Assembly (NCBI GenBank): GCA_029212885.1
Contig: JARGPC010000001.1
Location: forward strand, 724,647 to 788,646
Reading direction: 5' to 3'
DNA length: 64,000 nucleotides
Source: Coxiellaceae bacterium
Lineage (GTDB): Bacteria; Pseudomonadota; Gammaproteobacteria; Coxiellales; Coxiellaceae
Below are positions 53,493 through 62,442 of the stretch, piece after piece. The number at the start of each line of letters is the position of its first letter. Within the stretch, counting starts at the first letter, position 1. Position numbers and translations under genes: made by a program. The notes beneath the pieces were generated by a model, which saw only the letters and a list, made by a program, of their open reading frames with translations, made no database searches and was not told the origin of the DNA.

Positions 53493-54271
53493 TGGCGGCG
53501 GTGATTGATGTGCATGACTTGGGTAATTACCTGGGTGGCCAATGGGTGCATAAGCATTTGGACTTCGCTGTTGAGCAGCAGACTATTGTAGCGATTGTTG
53601 GTGGTAGTGGCAGTGGTAAGACCACGCTGTTACGCAGCATATTAATGTTGCAGCAACCACAAGAAGGGTCGATTAAATTATTTGGTGAAGAAGTGGTCAA
53701 TTGTAGCCCGGTGACAGCTTATAATATTCGCCGCCGTTGGGGGGTGTTGTTTCAACAAAGCGCGTTGTTCTCTTCATTAACGGTATTAGAGAATGTGATG
53801 TTTCCATTAAAAGTTTTTACGCAATTGGATGAGCGTTCTCGTATAGAAATTGCACTATTAAAGTTAGTGATGACGGGTTTGCCTGCTGATGCGGCGGACC
53901 GTTACCCTTCGGAGTTGAGCGGTGGTATGAAAAAGCGTGCGGCATTAGCCCGTGCTTTGGCGCGAGACCCTGAGTTGTTATTATTGGATGAGCCTACTTC
54001 AGGACTTGATCCAAAAAGTGCCAGTGATTTTGATGAATTGATTCTTAAGTTGAAAAACAGCTTAAAGTTAACCATAGTAATGGTATCGCATGATCCTACA
54101 TCTTTGTGGGACGTTGCAGATAAAGTGGCATTTATGGGCGAGGGACGTGTTTTAGCAATGGAACCAATGCAACAGCTGGTCAAAAAACGTCATCCTAAAA
54201 TTCGTGAATATTTTTCCAGTCCACGCTTACAGCAAAGCAGTGCTAGTGTGACAGGAGGGCAAGATGGATAA
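53492..54271 (+). CDS. MlaF-type ABC ATPase of the MCE transporter
   Basis: A 259-residue ABC ATPase. Walker A GGSGSGKTTLL, Q-loop FQQSALF, signature LSGGMKKRAALARALA, Walker B LLLLDEPTSGLD, and the H-loop VSHD are all present. The LSGGMKKR form is typical of MlaF. The gene overlaps the MlaE gene by 1 nt and the MlaD gene by 8 nt, so the three are translationally coupled. Confidence 0.92.
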   Translation: MAAVIDVHDLGNYLGGQWVHKHLDFAVEQQTIVAIVGGSGSGKTTLLRSILMLQQPQEGSIKLFGEEVVNCSPVTAYNIRRRWGVLFQQSALFSSLTVLENVMFPLKVFTQLDERSRIEIALLKLVMTGLPADAADRYPSELSGGMKKRAALARALARDPELLLLDEPTSGLDPKSASDFDELILKLKNSLKLTIVMVSHDPTSLWDVADKVAFMGEGRVLAMEPMQQLVKKRHPKIREYFSSPRLQQSSASVTGGQDG

Positions 54272-55193
54272 TAAAGTGAATTACACGCTCGTCGGTACCT
54301 TCGTCATTCTTTTGGTGGCTGTATTAGTAGTGATTTTTATTTGGTTGGAAGGTCTCAATAAGCAAGATGAAGCGGTGCATTATCAAGTATTAATGAATGA
54401 GTCGGTGGCGGGTTTAACACCCAAAGCACAGGTAACATTTAATGGTGTGAAGATAGGCTCGGTGCAAACGATCGAGCTGGATCCCAAAGACCCACAAAAG
54501 GTGCGCTTGGTGTTGGCAGTAAAGGCGAATACACCGATTAACCAAAGCACGGTGGCGATGTTAAAGTCGCAGGGTATAACGGGTGTTACGTATGTTGGTT
54601 TAAGCGCTACTCGGCGTGATGCTCCTGCATTGAAAAAGCAGCCAGGGCAGACTTATGCCACTATTCCATCTAAACCTTCCCTATTGGAAACATTAAGTGA
54701 TGCGTTAGAAGATGTAACACAAAACATAAAACAATTGACGGTGAGTGTTGGGAAAATTGTTGATGATAAGAACCGTAAGGCAATTGCTGACAGTTTGCAA
54801 AGCATTAAACAAGTCACTAAAAACTTAGCGCAAAATCAGCGTAACTTTAATGAGATTATTGATTCTACTCAGGTGCTGACTAAAAATATTGCGGTATCGA
54901 CAAAAGACTTACCTGAGACCGTTAAGCAATTAAATAAAACCTTGATTGCGCTTAAGGGCATGGCGAGGAAGATTACTAAAACAGGTGACTCTATTGATAG
55001 TACGATGGAAGGGGCTAATGCGTTAGTGCAGAATGTATCGCAACAAGTAGTGCCACAAACTACGGAGCTAGTGACCACCATTAATGCTACCATTCGAGAG
55101 ATTAATCATTTGACTAATCAATTGCAGAATAACCCATCGATGTTATTGCGTGGTCAAAAAAGTCCACCTTTGGGCCCAGGAGAGCGCCGATGA
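54264..55193 (+). CDS. MlaD/MCE-domain substrate-binding protein
   Basis: A 309-residue protein with one N-terminal helix (residues 7-27) and an MCE domain (residues 35-115: NESVAGLTPKAQVTFNGVKIGSVQTIELD and GITGVTYVGL). The C-terminal 180 residues are long helices (for example ENVSQQVVPQTTELVTTINA-like heptads), longer than in E. coli MlaD and as in PqiB/LetB-like or Legionella MCE proteins. It binds lipids in the periplasm and is anchored to the inner membrane. Confidence 0.88.
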   Translation: MDNKVNYTLVGTFVILLVAVLVVIFIWLEGLNKQDEAVHYQVLMNESVAGLTPKAQVTFNGVKIGSVQTIELDPKDPQKVRLVLAVKANTPINQSTVAMLKSQGITGVTYVGLSATRRDAPALKKQPGQTYATIPSKPSLLETLSDALEDVTQNIKQLTVSVGKIVDDKNRKAIADSLQSIKQVTKNLAQNQRNFNEIIDSTQVLTKNIAVSTKDLPETVKQLNKTLIALKGMARKITKTGDSIDSTMEGANALVQNVSQQVVPQTTELVTTINATIREINHLTNQLQNNPSMLLRGQKSPPLGPGERR

Positions 55194-55810
55194 AAATACA
55201 GTTAGCAAAAAGAGTGCTCTTCGGTATATTGGCTGTATTGATGTCGTTATCATTAGTGTCATGTTTAAAACCATTGGATGTGCCTAATGAGGCAAACTAT
55301 ACGATTAAAACGTTAAAGCCTAAGGTAAATAATCGCAGGCCGCGGACTAATTTAACGCTGTTGGTATCTGATCCTGTCGCGTCACCAGGTTATCGCAGTG
55401 ATAATATGCGTTATATGATTACACCGTATCGTTTAGAGAAGTTCAGCAAAAATAAATGGATTGGTACGCCGGCGAATATGATGTTGCCGGTATTCGTTCA
55501 GGCATTGAGTAATGTTGGTTATTTTAAGGCGGTGGTAACGTCGCCGTTTTCGGGCCTAACCGATTACAACTTACAGACTGACATTCTAGAGTTTGAGCAA
55601 AACTTTATGTTGCCGCAAAGTCGTTTTATTATGACGGTGCAAGCTGATTTAGTGAACAGTAAAACTAATAAGATTCAAGCTAGCCGACGCTTTAGTGCGG
55701 TGGTTACTGCACAGCAAAATGATCCTTATGGCGGGGTGCTTGCTGCTAATCAAGCCGCGGCGAAAATTAATCGACAGCTCGCTCAATTTGTTATGCGTAA
55801 CGCGCGTTAA
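55190..55810 (+). CDS. MCE-operon lipoprotein (PqiC / ABC-type transport auxiliary family)
   Basis: A 206-residue lipoprotein. The signal peptide ends with LSLVSC, a lipobox, so Cys26 is likely lipidated. The mature protein has the PqiC-like fold with LTLLVSDPVASPGYRSDNMRY and LQTDILEFEQNF, then ARRFSA/ASRRFSAVVTAQ in the last third. It overlaps the MlaD gene by 4 nt. It may dock the MCE ring to the outer membrane. A putative terminator region follows. Confidence 0.85.
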   Translation: MKIQLAKRVLFGILAVLMSLSLVSCLKPLDVPNEANYTIKTLKPKVNNRRPRTNLTLLVSDPVASPGYRSDNMRYMITPYRLEKFSKNKWIGTPANMMLPVFVQALSNVGYFKAVVTSPFSGLTDYNLQTDILEFEQNFMLPQSRFIMTVQADLVNSKTNKIQASRRFSAVVTAQQNDPYGGVLAANQAAAKINRQLAQFVMRNAR

Positions 55811-56226
55811 CGGCCTTTCTGAGTTTTTGTCGGTCGTGTTTTTCGCTGATATAAAATTACGATGAAGTTGGGAGATGGTATCAAAGTGGATAGGGTGCCT
55901 CTTTTACGGAAGTAAAAGCGCAGTGGAGCGGAGCGTAGTGAGCCATGAAGTAAAAGAGGCGCGCTGTGCGCCTTGATGAATAATTGTAACTCATAGAGTA
56001 GTATAAAAAGAGTCAGCCGCCGAACATCGGAAGAATGTTTAACATTAAGTTATTAGGCAGCTGACGTAGCAGGAATTTACTACAACTACCATTATACCGA
56101 TGCAATATTAACGAATGCTGACGTGATCTGTGTTATCAGTGGCGTAAATATTATCATTAATCATAAGCTTAAAAACTGCATATTTCATGCTATGATGCGC
56201 GCTTTGCATAGCGTGGGGATGCAGTG
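55811..56226. other. Intergenic region with three inverted repeats
   Basis: 416 bases. GCCTCTTTTAC (55897-55907) pairs with GTAAAAGAGGC (55950-55960); a short GC hairpin (GGCGC ... GCGCC, 55958-55972) follows; and GTCAGCCGCC with GGCAGCTGAC (about 56013-56067) pair with one mismatch. The first contains a GGAGCGGAGCGTAGTGAGC word that looks like a dispersed repeat. They may end the MCE operon and serve as promoter elements of the next gene. No ORF. Confidence 0.6.
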
Positions 56227-57387
56227 ATGCGAGCAGGTTTCTTTATGATGTGCGGTGGGCTATACGCCGCTTTTAAGACGGTGATCTATTTTAATAGCCA
56301 GTTGGAGTCGGGAGCTAGCTTATCTATAGTGCCCTCTGATTACAGTGATTTAATGCGAACCCCAAGCGGGGTTTCAGCGTTGGCGGTATGTGGATTTTTC
56401 AATGTATTTCTATGTGCTACCTATGGCAATACCTATATCAAAAAAGCCAATCGTTACATGACCGGAAAAGAAAGCCGCGGCTTGCCTGAGTCGTGGGCTT
56501 TAACCTCGACTTCTGTTGGATCTATTACTAAGGTGCTGACATCAAATGCATCGGCAGGCTTAACGGTGTCTTGGTTAATTGAAATGGGGCTGGAGAGTAC
56601 AGGTCATCTATCAGCAGGTGGAAAGTTAGCCACTCGCTTGCTTTCAATATTGGTGATGAACCTATTTACCTTGCCTTCTTCTTTGTTGGTCAATTACGCG
56701 ATTGGCTACAACGAATCCAGTAATAATGGTTCGCTGCCACCGATCAGCTCTAAGGTGAGTCGGCTATTACAGTGGATTGACGGCCTGTATTCGCCGGGTG
56801 CGCATGCGATGATTACCAATACACCAAGCAATGTAATGTATGTTATCGAAGGTATTGCTATTGCTGCATTTACAGCGCGATTTGCTTTGAATGAAGATAT
56901 TAAAAGTTATTCATTGCCGCTTTCTTGGATGATGATATTGGGCTGCGTTAACTTGGTATTTGTTGCTGCCATGCAAATTGGCTATGACGTTAAGTATCAG
57001 GATGAAATCATGAAGTTTCAGCCTGCCTTGTATGGTCAAGGATATAACTTGCTGAGTTCGGGTGAGGCGTCATGCACAACCAAGTTAATGGCTAAACAAT
57101 ATCAATGGATAGATCGCCATAATGGCGTCATCAATGGCAGTTCCGCGATATATACTTCTGTGATTATGACAGCTGGGGCTTTTATGTTGGTTTATGCCTT
57201 GGCATCTGATAAAACATCATTTGATGCTGGCAAGATTGAGTGGCCTGCATTTGCGGCAGCGACAGCAACGGCTGCGCTCAGCATTGTTGCGGGATTTGTG
57301 GCGGACTTATCGTTTCTTTTTGAGCCCAGTGCAGCAGTGCCTGTATTGCCAGTAACTGCTCTAGCTGCAGTACCTGCAGCTCGGTAG
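56227..57387 (+). CDS. Polytopic membrane hypothetical protein
   Basis: A 386-residue protein with about eight to ten predicted helices (for example residues 2-20, 50-68, 115-135, 140-160, 215-235, 242-265, 315-335, 345-365). ATG at 56227 follows GGGGAT. Large polar loop at about 255-310 (GYDVKYQDEIMKFQPALYGQG). No transporter motif recognised. It is a single gene followed by the repeat array at 57401, and a possible hairpin (57393-57423) could terminate it. Confidence 0.6.
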   Translation: MRAGFFMMCGGLYAAFKTVIYFNSQLESGASLSIVPSDYSDLMRTPSGVSALAVCGFFNVFLCATYGNTYIKKANRYMTGKESRGLPESWALTSTSVGSITKVLTSNASAGLTVSWLIEMGLESTGHLSAGGKLATRLLSILVMNLFTLPSSLLVNYAIGYNESSNNGSLPPISSKVSRLLQWIDGLYSPGAHAMITNTPSNVMYVIEGIAIAAFTARFALNEDIKSYSLPLSWMMILGCVNLVFVAAMQIGYDVKYQDEIMKFQPALYGQGYNLLSSGEASCTTKLMAKQYQWIDRHNGVINGSSAIYTSVIMTAGAFMLVYALASDKTSFDAGKIEWPAFAAATATAALSIVAGFVADLSFLFEPSAAVPVLPVTALAAVPAAR

Positions 57388-57400
57388 TTGTTGGAAAAAA

Positions 57401-57487
57401 CGTGTAAATCATCACGTTTTTCCATCGACTTTCGTGTGTATTCCCACGTTTTTCCATGGTAAAATGTGTAAATAATCACGTTTTTCT
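57401..57487. repeat. Three 23-bp repeats at exact 32-bp period upstream of an ATPase gene
   Basis: Units at 57401-57423, 57433-57455 and 57465-57487 share CGTG-N8-CACGTTTTTC (third begins TGTG). Each core is an inverted repeat (CGTG/CACG). Starts are 32 bp apart, close to three helical turns. They end next to the AAGGAG ribosome site of the 57503 gene. The first unit with its A-run (57393-57423) also forms a terminator-like hairpin. Confidence 0.85.
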
Positions 57488-57502
57488 AAGGAGTCTCGAG
57501 CT

Positions 57503-58831
57503 GTGCAACGCGATATTTACCATAATTTATTGAAATGGAAGAATAAAAAGGATAGAAAGCCTTTGGTGCTAAAAGGGGCTCGCCAGATTGGTAAAACCCA
57601 CATTATCAAGGCCTTTGCCAAGGCAGAATTTGAGCATGTTTTGTTCCTCGACTTTGAGGAAAACAAGCTATTGTCGAGCTTTTTTGAACAGCTTACACCT
57701 AAGCGTATTATTGAAAATCTCAGTGCGCACTTTGGTCAGGCGATTGATCCTGCCAATACGGTATTGATCTTTGATGAAGTGCAAGCTTCACCTGAAGCAT
57801 TAAACAGCTTGAAATATTTTTACGAGCAAATGCCAGAGCAAGCGATTATTGCTGCAGGGTCATTGTTGGGTGTCAAAATCAATAATACGGGCTTCCCAGT
57901 GGGTAAAGTTAATTTTTTGTCGATGTATCCGCTCTCATTTTTTGAATATTTAGATGCGACGGGCCATTCGTCTTGGCGTCAATATTTAGAAAAAGCAAAA
58001 CCAACAGAACAAGTACCTGAAGCAATGCATCAAGAGTTACAGCGTGAGCTGCGTTATTATCTTATGGTGGGAGGTATGCCTGAAGCAGTGAATGCTTATA
58101 TAAGCAGTGGTGATTTGGTTGAGGTGAGGCAGGTACAAAAGGATATCTTAGCTGCTTACCAAATAGACTTTGCCAAACATGCGCCAAAAGGCGACGTGAT
58201 GCGCATTCATGAAGTATGGGAGAGCGTGCCGAATCAGCTAGCCAAAGAAAATAAAAAATTTATGTTTTCTGCAATTAAGAAAAGCGCGCGTGCACGCGAA
58301 TATGAATCTGCAATTCAATGGTTAAAACAAGCCGGATTATTGTATTGTGTTGAGCATGTAAGTAAGCCCGCTTATCCATTAAAAGCTTATGCGGATAAAG
58401 GTACTTTTAAAGTGTATTTATTAGATGTTGGTTTGTTATCTGCGATGACAGATGTGCCAATTAGCAGTGTTACTGCTAATGATCAAATTTTGCAAGAACT
58501 CAAAGGGGCAATTACTGAGAACTATGTATTGCAATGTTTGGTTGATCAGATTGAGAGTTTATATTATTGGAGCAGCGGTGGTACTGCTGAAATTGATTTT
58601 TTGATTGAGCAAGTATCTGATATATTGCCATTAGAGGTAAAGTTGGGAGTGACAAAACATAAGAAGAGCTTGCAGGTATACCGTCAAAAGTATCAGCCAC
58701 CATTGGCTTTACGCACGAGCCCACTTAATTTTGATGGTCAGGATTGTTTTTTGAATGTCCCGCTATATGCTATTTCGTTGTTGAAGAGCGAGTCTTTTCT
58801 TGAACATAACGCTGATGCACATCGCGAATAA
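57503..58831 (+). CDS. DUF4143-type AAA ATPase (COG1373), copy 2
   Basis: A 442-residue ATPase. KGARQIGKTHIIKAFAKAEF (Walker A), VLIFDEVQASPEALNSLKYF (Walker B), IIAAGSLLG (sensor), then the DUF4143 C-terminal half with SGGTAEIDFLIEQ and LPLEVKLGVTKHKKSL, a nuclease-like Asp/Glu-x-Lys pattern. GTG start with AAGGAG. These genes are mobile and sporadic; a role in defence or toxin-like regulation has been suggested but is unproven. Its 3' end overlaps the ubiB 3' end by 62 nt. Confidence 0.83.
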   Translation: MQRDIYHNLLKWKNKKDRKPLVLKGARQIGKTHIIKAFAKAEFEHVLFLDFEENKLLSSFFEQLTPKRIIENLSAHFGQAIDPANTVLIFDEVQASPEALNSLKYFYEQMPEQAIIAAGSLLGVKINNTGFPVGKVNFLSMYPLSFFEYLDATGHSSWRQYLEKAKPTEQVPEAMHQELQRELRYYLMVGGMPEAVNAYISSGDLVEVRQVQKDILAAYQIDFAKHAPKGDVMRIHEVWESVPNQLAKENKKFMFSAIKKSARAREYESAIQWLKQAGLLYCVEHVSKPAYPLKAYADKGTFKVYLLDVGLLSAMTDVPISSVTANDQILQELKGAITENYVLQCLVDQIESLYYWSSGGTAEIDFLIEQVSDILPLEVKLGVTKHKKSLQVYRQKYQPPLALRTSPLNFDGQDCFLNVPLYAISLLKSESFLEHNADAHRE

Positions 58832-60230
58832 TATCGAACAGCATTTCGGGTGTTTCAATCAATTGTTCTAAGTTTCTGGGTAAGTCTTTAACGATTTTTT
58901 TCACCGTGCGTTTAACGCTATAGCGTTCGCGCATCCACTTTTTCAAGATCGGCTGTGCGGTTGCCCACAAGTCTAATTCAGGGTAGAGGTCGCGACCGAG
59001 TCCTTCAACATTTAATAGTGTCTTTTGTAACAACAGCAATTGTGGTTGTATTTTCATATTAAAGCGCTCTGCCGTTTGGAATAAGCGCAGCAATAATTGG
59101 CCAAAAGAAATTTCATTCAGTGGCTTTTGGAATATGGGCTCACATACGGTTCTAATCGCTGCTTCAAATTGATCAACACGCGTGTCAGCAGGCACCCAAC
59201 CGGATTCAACGTGCAAGGTAGCCACGCGGCGGTAATCCCTTTCAAAGAATGCCATGACATTTTCTGCTAGGTAATGTTGGTCTTCGGGGGCGAGTGTGCC
59301 CATGATGCCAAAATCTACGCCGCAATATTTCGGATTCTTTGGGTCTTTGATATCAACAAAGATATTGCCTGGATGCATATCGGCATGAAAGAAGCTGTCA
59401 CGAAATACTTGCGTAAAGAAGATCTCCACACCGTATTGTGCCAATTTTTTCATGTCGACATCTTTTTGTTTAAACAGCGCAATATTAGATACTGGTTCAC
59501 CGTAGATGCGTTCCATTACCATCACATTGGTTCTGCAATAATCCCAATAGACCTTAGGCACATACAGTTTTTTTGAATCTTCAAAGTTGCGGCGCAATAG
59601 TGAGGCATTAGCTGCTTCGCGCATCAGGTCGAGTTCATCAAAGATGGTTTGTTCGAACTCTTTAACTAACGCTGTTGGTTTAATGCGTTTACCATGGCGC
59701 CAAAATTTTTCCGCTAAACGTGCGGCGGTATATAGTACCTTTATATCGCTAGCGATAATGTGTTTTATGCCGGGTCGTATAATCTTTACCACGACTTCGC
59801 TGTTGTCTGCTAACAATGCGCAGTGTACTTGTGCCACAGACGCAGAGGCTAATGGCTTAGCGTCAAATGATTTAAAAGCTTTATCAACTGATTGTTTTAG
59901 TGATTTTTCAATAATCGAGATAGCCAGCTCGCTTTTAAAAGGCGGCACTTGGTCTTGCAATTTAGCTAGTTCGTCGACGATGTCTTTAGGTAGTAAATCG
60001 CGGCGTGTTGATAGTAATTGGCCAAATTTAACAAAGATAGGGCCGAGGCTTTCGAGGCTTTTGCGAATAGCTTCGCCGCGTTTGAGTTTATCGGTGCCCC
60101 AACTCCAGGGGTTGAATTTACCCAATAAGCGGAAAAATAGTGAGCGAGGTGCTAATACGCGGGTAACGACTGAGTAGCGCATCATGACCCAGTTAATTTT
60201 ATATAATCGCATAAGAGTGATTGGTTTCAT
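58770..60230 (-). CDS. ubiB: UbiB kinase-like ubiquinone biosynthesis protein, shortened C-terminus
   Basis: A 486-residue ABC1/UbiB atypical kinase. FVKFGQLLSTRRDLLP holds the KxGQ motif, ASASVAQVH the Ala-rich loop, and the catalytic region has FHADMHPGNIFVD and CGVDFGIMG. It supports ubiquinone synthesis at the inner membrane. E. coli UbiB is about 546 residues and ends with two membrane helices. This protein stops after QEKTRSSTTK, about 60 residues early, with no membrane helix. The 3' end overlaps the convergent DUF4143 ATPase gene. Start overlaps ubiJ by 4 nt. Confidence 0.88.
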   Translation of the reverse strand: MKPITLMRLYKINWVMMRYSVVTRVLAPRSLFFRLLGKFNPWSWGTDKLKRGEAIRKSLESLGPIFVKFGQLLSTRRDLLPKDIVDELAKLQDQVPPFKSELAISIIEKSLKQSVDKAFKSFDAKPLASASVAQVHCALLADNSEVVVKIIRPGIKHIIASDIKVLYTAARLAEKFWRHGKRIKPTALVKEFEQTIFDELDLMREAANASLLRRNFEDSKKLYVPKVYWDYCRTNVMVMERIYGEPVSNIALFKQKDVDMKKLAQYGVEIFFTQVFRDSFFHADMHPGNIFVDIKDPKNPKYCGVDFGIMGTLAPEDQHYLAENVMAFFERDYRRVATLHVESGWVPADTRVDQFEAAIRTVCEPIFQKPLNEISFGQLLLRLFQTAERFNMKIQPQLLLLQKTLLNVEGLGRDLYPELDLWATAQPILKKWMRERYSVKRTVKKIVKDLPRNLEQLIETPEMLFDIIRDVHQRYVQEKTRSSTTK

Positions 60231-60838
60231 GGGTTGTCACCCTGGCTTAATAGATCAATGCGAGCGGCGATACGTTCAACGTCATCACGGCATGCTTGCA
60301 CATCGCTATAAAAGTCTTCGACTTCTTCACGGCAAGGCAGCGCTTGTGTTTCGTATTGCAAGTATTCGGTTGTGCTTTGACAAGTGGCGGTGCGGGTTTG
60401 TTTTAACCAATCACCAAAGCGCTTGGCACTTTTGCCGATATGATGTGCAATGCTATCGCCGGTGATGCGTGAAAGGTGTTCCTCCCAATCGATATCAAGG
60501 TTTTGAAATAAGGCGCGTGCCTTTTCGCCAGTGGTGGTATCGCCTTCGATTTCAATTTTTTGTTCAAATAGCGCGGTGGAGTCACCTTTAGCGAGACCGA
60601 CTTTCATTAAGCTAAACAGCTTGCCATTAATGTGAGTATCAACAGTGGCTGGTGCCGTGCTGCTCATTTGCACGCCGTCATCATGGTAGCGGCAATACAT
60701 ATCGATATGCCAATCGCTGATATGCAGCGCAATCGCTTTGCCGGCAAGTGCTTCTAAAGCTGGTTTGGTGTCTGGGTCCATCGCGAGTGCCGTATTAATC
60801 GCTTTCTCTAAACCAAAGCAGGCGATCTTATCAATCAA
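60227..60838 (-). CDS. ubiJ: Ubiquinone biosynthesis accessory factor UbiJ (SCP2 domain)
   Basis: A 203-residue protein with an N-terminal SCP2-type lipid-binding domain ([22 protein letters not shown] opening, then [13 protein letters not shown] and [26 protein letters not shown]) and a helical C-terminus ([25 protein letters not shown]) that binds UbiK. The layout matches E. coli UbiJ. It is the middle gene of ubiE-ubiJ-ubiB with 4-nt overlaps on both sides; UbiK is coded elsewhere in the window. Confidence 0.87.
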   Translation of the reverse strand: MIDKIACFGLEKAINTALAMDPDTKPALEALAGKAIALHISDWHIDMYCRYHDDGVQMSSTAPATVDTHINGKLFSLMKVGLAKGDSTALFEQKIEIEGDTTTGEKARALFQNLDIDWEEHLSRITGDSIAHHIGKSAKRFGDWLKQTRTATCQSTTEYLQYETQALPCREEVEDFYSDVQACRDDVERIAARIDLLSQGDNP

Positions 60839-61611
60839 TATTTAAATCCTCGGTGGCAGGCGACAATGCCGCCAGTGAGATTGTGATAATCAACATCTTC
60901 AAAGCCAGCACCGCGCATCATATCAGCCAATGTGTTTTGGTCAGGATGCATGCGAATCGATTCGGCAAGGTAGCGATAGGAATCCTCATCGCCAGTAACG
61001 CGTTTGCCAATTTTCGGCAACAGCTTGAATGAATACTGGTCATAGACCTTGTTGAGTATTTCTGCCGGTGGTTTGCTGAATTCTAGAATCAAGCAACGAC
61101 CGCCGGGTTTTAATACACGAAACATTGAACGCAAGGCGGCGTCTTTGTCAGTAACATTGCGTAGCCCAAAGCCAATCGTAATGCGATCGAAGTAATTGTC
61201 TTCGAATGGTAATGATTCAGCATTCGCTAAAGCAAATGACATGTTATTCGACAAACCTTTGTCGAGCATGCGATCACGACCGACTGATAACATCGATTCA
61301 TTAATATCAGACAGCACGACCTGACCATCAGCGCCGACCATTGGGCTCATTAAGGCGGCAATGTCACCGGTGCCGCTGGCGAGATCCAGGATCTTTTGGC
61401 CTTTGCGGATATCCAATAGGCCAACAGCAAAGCGTTTCCAAATGCGGTGCAGGCCAAATGACATCAAGTCATTCATCAGGTCGTATTTGCTGGCGACCGA
61501 ATGAAATACTTCCGCCACCTTGCCGGCTTTGTCAGCCACAGGTACGTCGGTATAGCCAAAATGCGTAGTTTCGGCCTGCTGGTTATTTTCTGTATTTTGT
61601 TCTGTTTTCAT
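60835..61611 (-). CDS. ubiE: Ubiquinone/menaquinone C-methyltransferase UbiE
   Basis: A 258-residue class I methyltransferase. [33 protein letters not shown] (SAM loop), [15 protein letters not shown] and [13 protein letters not shown] are the UbiE signatures. It C-methylates the demethoxyubiquinol ring. The start lies 110 bp downstream of tag on the same strand. First gene of the ubi operon here. Confidence 0.95.
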   Translation of the reverse strand: MKTEQNTENNQQAETTHFGYTDVPVADKAGKVAEVFHSVASKYDLMNDLMSFGLHRIWKRFAVGLLDIRKGQKILDLASGTGDIAALMSPMVGADGQVVLSDINESMLSVGRDRMLDKGLSNNMSFALANAESLPFEDNYFDRITIGFGLRNVTDKDAALRSMFRVLKPGGRCLILEFSKPPAEILNKVYDQYSFKLLPKIGKRVTGDEDSYRYLAESIRMHPDQNTLADMMRGAGFEDVDYHNLTGGIVACHRGFKY

Positions 61612-61722
61612 GGTTCCAAATGATAACTATATTTAGTGCAACTTACTATGCTTGTGCGCTGATATCTTGCTGATTTAATTGCTACTAGACGGTCAAAATG
61701 TACGCATCACTTTGTTTGTAAA

Positions 61723-62298
61723 TTATTTTGTGATATTTATGCATTGCTTATAACAAAAGCAATCCGTTGTATGATCATTCACCATACCGGTAGCCTGCAT
61801 AAATGCATACATAATTGTCGAGCCAACAAAACGAAAGCCGCGTTTTTTTAAATCTTTCGATAGTTGATCAGAAAGGGGTGTGTTGGCGGGTACTTGTTTA
61901 AGTGTTTTCCATTTGTTGATAATCGGTTTGCCATCGACATAGTTCCAAAAATATTCATCCAATGTGATGTCTTCATCTAACATTTTTAAATAAGCTTTAG
62001 CATTGCTCACCGTCGATTCAACTTTTAAACGATTGCGAATGATGGATGTGTCTTGTAATAATTTTTCAATTTTCTTTGGTGTAAAGCGTGCGATTTTATG
62101 TGCATCGAAATCAGCAAAACATTTTCGATAACCTTCGCGGCGTTTTAATATGGTGATCCAGCTTAAGCCCGCTTGCGCGCCTTCTAAAGTTAAAAATTCA
62201 AATAAGGTTTTGTCATCATGTACTGGGCGGCCCCATTCATTGTCATGGTAGTCAATATAGAGAGGATCGCTAGTGCTCCACTCGCATCTTTTTTTCAT
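61723..62298 (-). CDS. tag: DNA-3-methyladenine glycosylase I
   Basis: A 191-residue HhH-superfamily glycosylase. It begins CEWSTSDPLYIDYHDNEWGRP, with the Zn-binding Cys and the EWG motif; LFEFLTLEGAQAGLSWITIL contains the base-recognition Glu and Trp; the C-terminus has GFRFVGSTIMYAFMQATGMVNDH and the final Cys/His for zinc. It removes 3-methyladenine from DNA. A repeat cluster lies upstream of its start. Confidence 0.93.
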   Translation of the reverse strand: MKKRCEWSTSDPLYIDYHDNEWGRPVHDDKTLFEFLTLEGAQAGLSWITILKRREGYRKCFADFDAHKIARFTPKKIEKLLQDTSIIRNRLKVESTVSNAKAYLKMLDEDITLDEYFWNYVDGKPIINKWKTLKQVPANTPLSDQLSKDLKKRGFRFVGSTIMYAFMQATGMVNDHTTDCFCYKQCINITK

Positions 62299-62320
62299 AG
62301 GCTACCTTTTATTGTTTCCT

Positions 62321-62434
62321 GGATACCGGTTCGGGGGCCGGTATGACAGGTTCGTCATTGCGAGCGTTAGCGCGGCAGTCTAAGCTTTTGTCATAAAGAT
62401 TGCTTCGATTTTCTACGAAAACCTCGCAATGACG
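62321..62434. repeat. Two different palindromic repeats side by side
   Basis: 62321-62348 is a copy of the dispersed GGAT-N-CCGG ... CCGG-N-ATGACA palindrome. Right after it, CGTCATTGCGAG (62353-62364) pairs exactly with CTCGCAATGACG (62423-62434) around a 58-base interior containing GATTGCTTCG. The second type resembles the short dispersed repeats well known in Rickettsia genomes. Both lie between the divergent-free minus-strand genes tag and the MFS gene and may terminate the latter. Confidence 0.8.
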
Positions 62435-62442
62435 GACATTAT

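Noticed and set aside
57401..57487. Possible mini CRISPR array (three regular repeats)
   Set aside because: The gaps between the 23-bp units are only 9 bp, the units are palindromic operator-like, and no cas gene is present.
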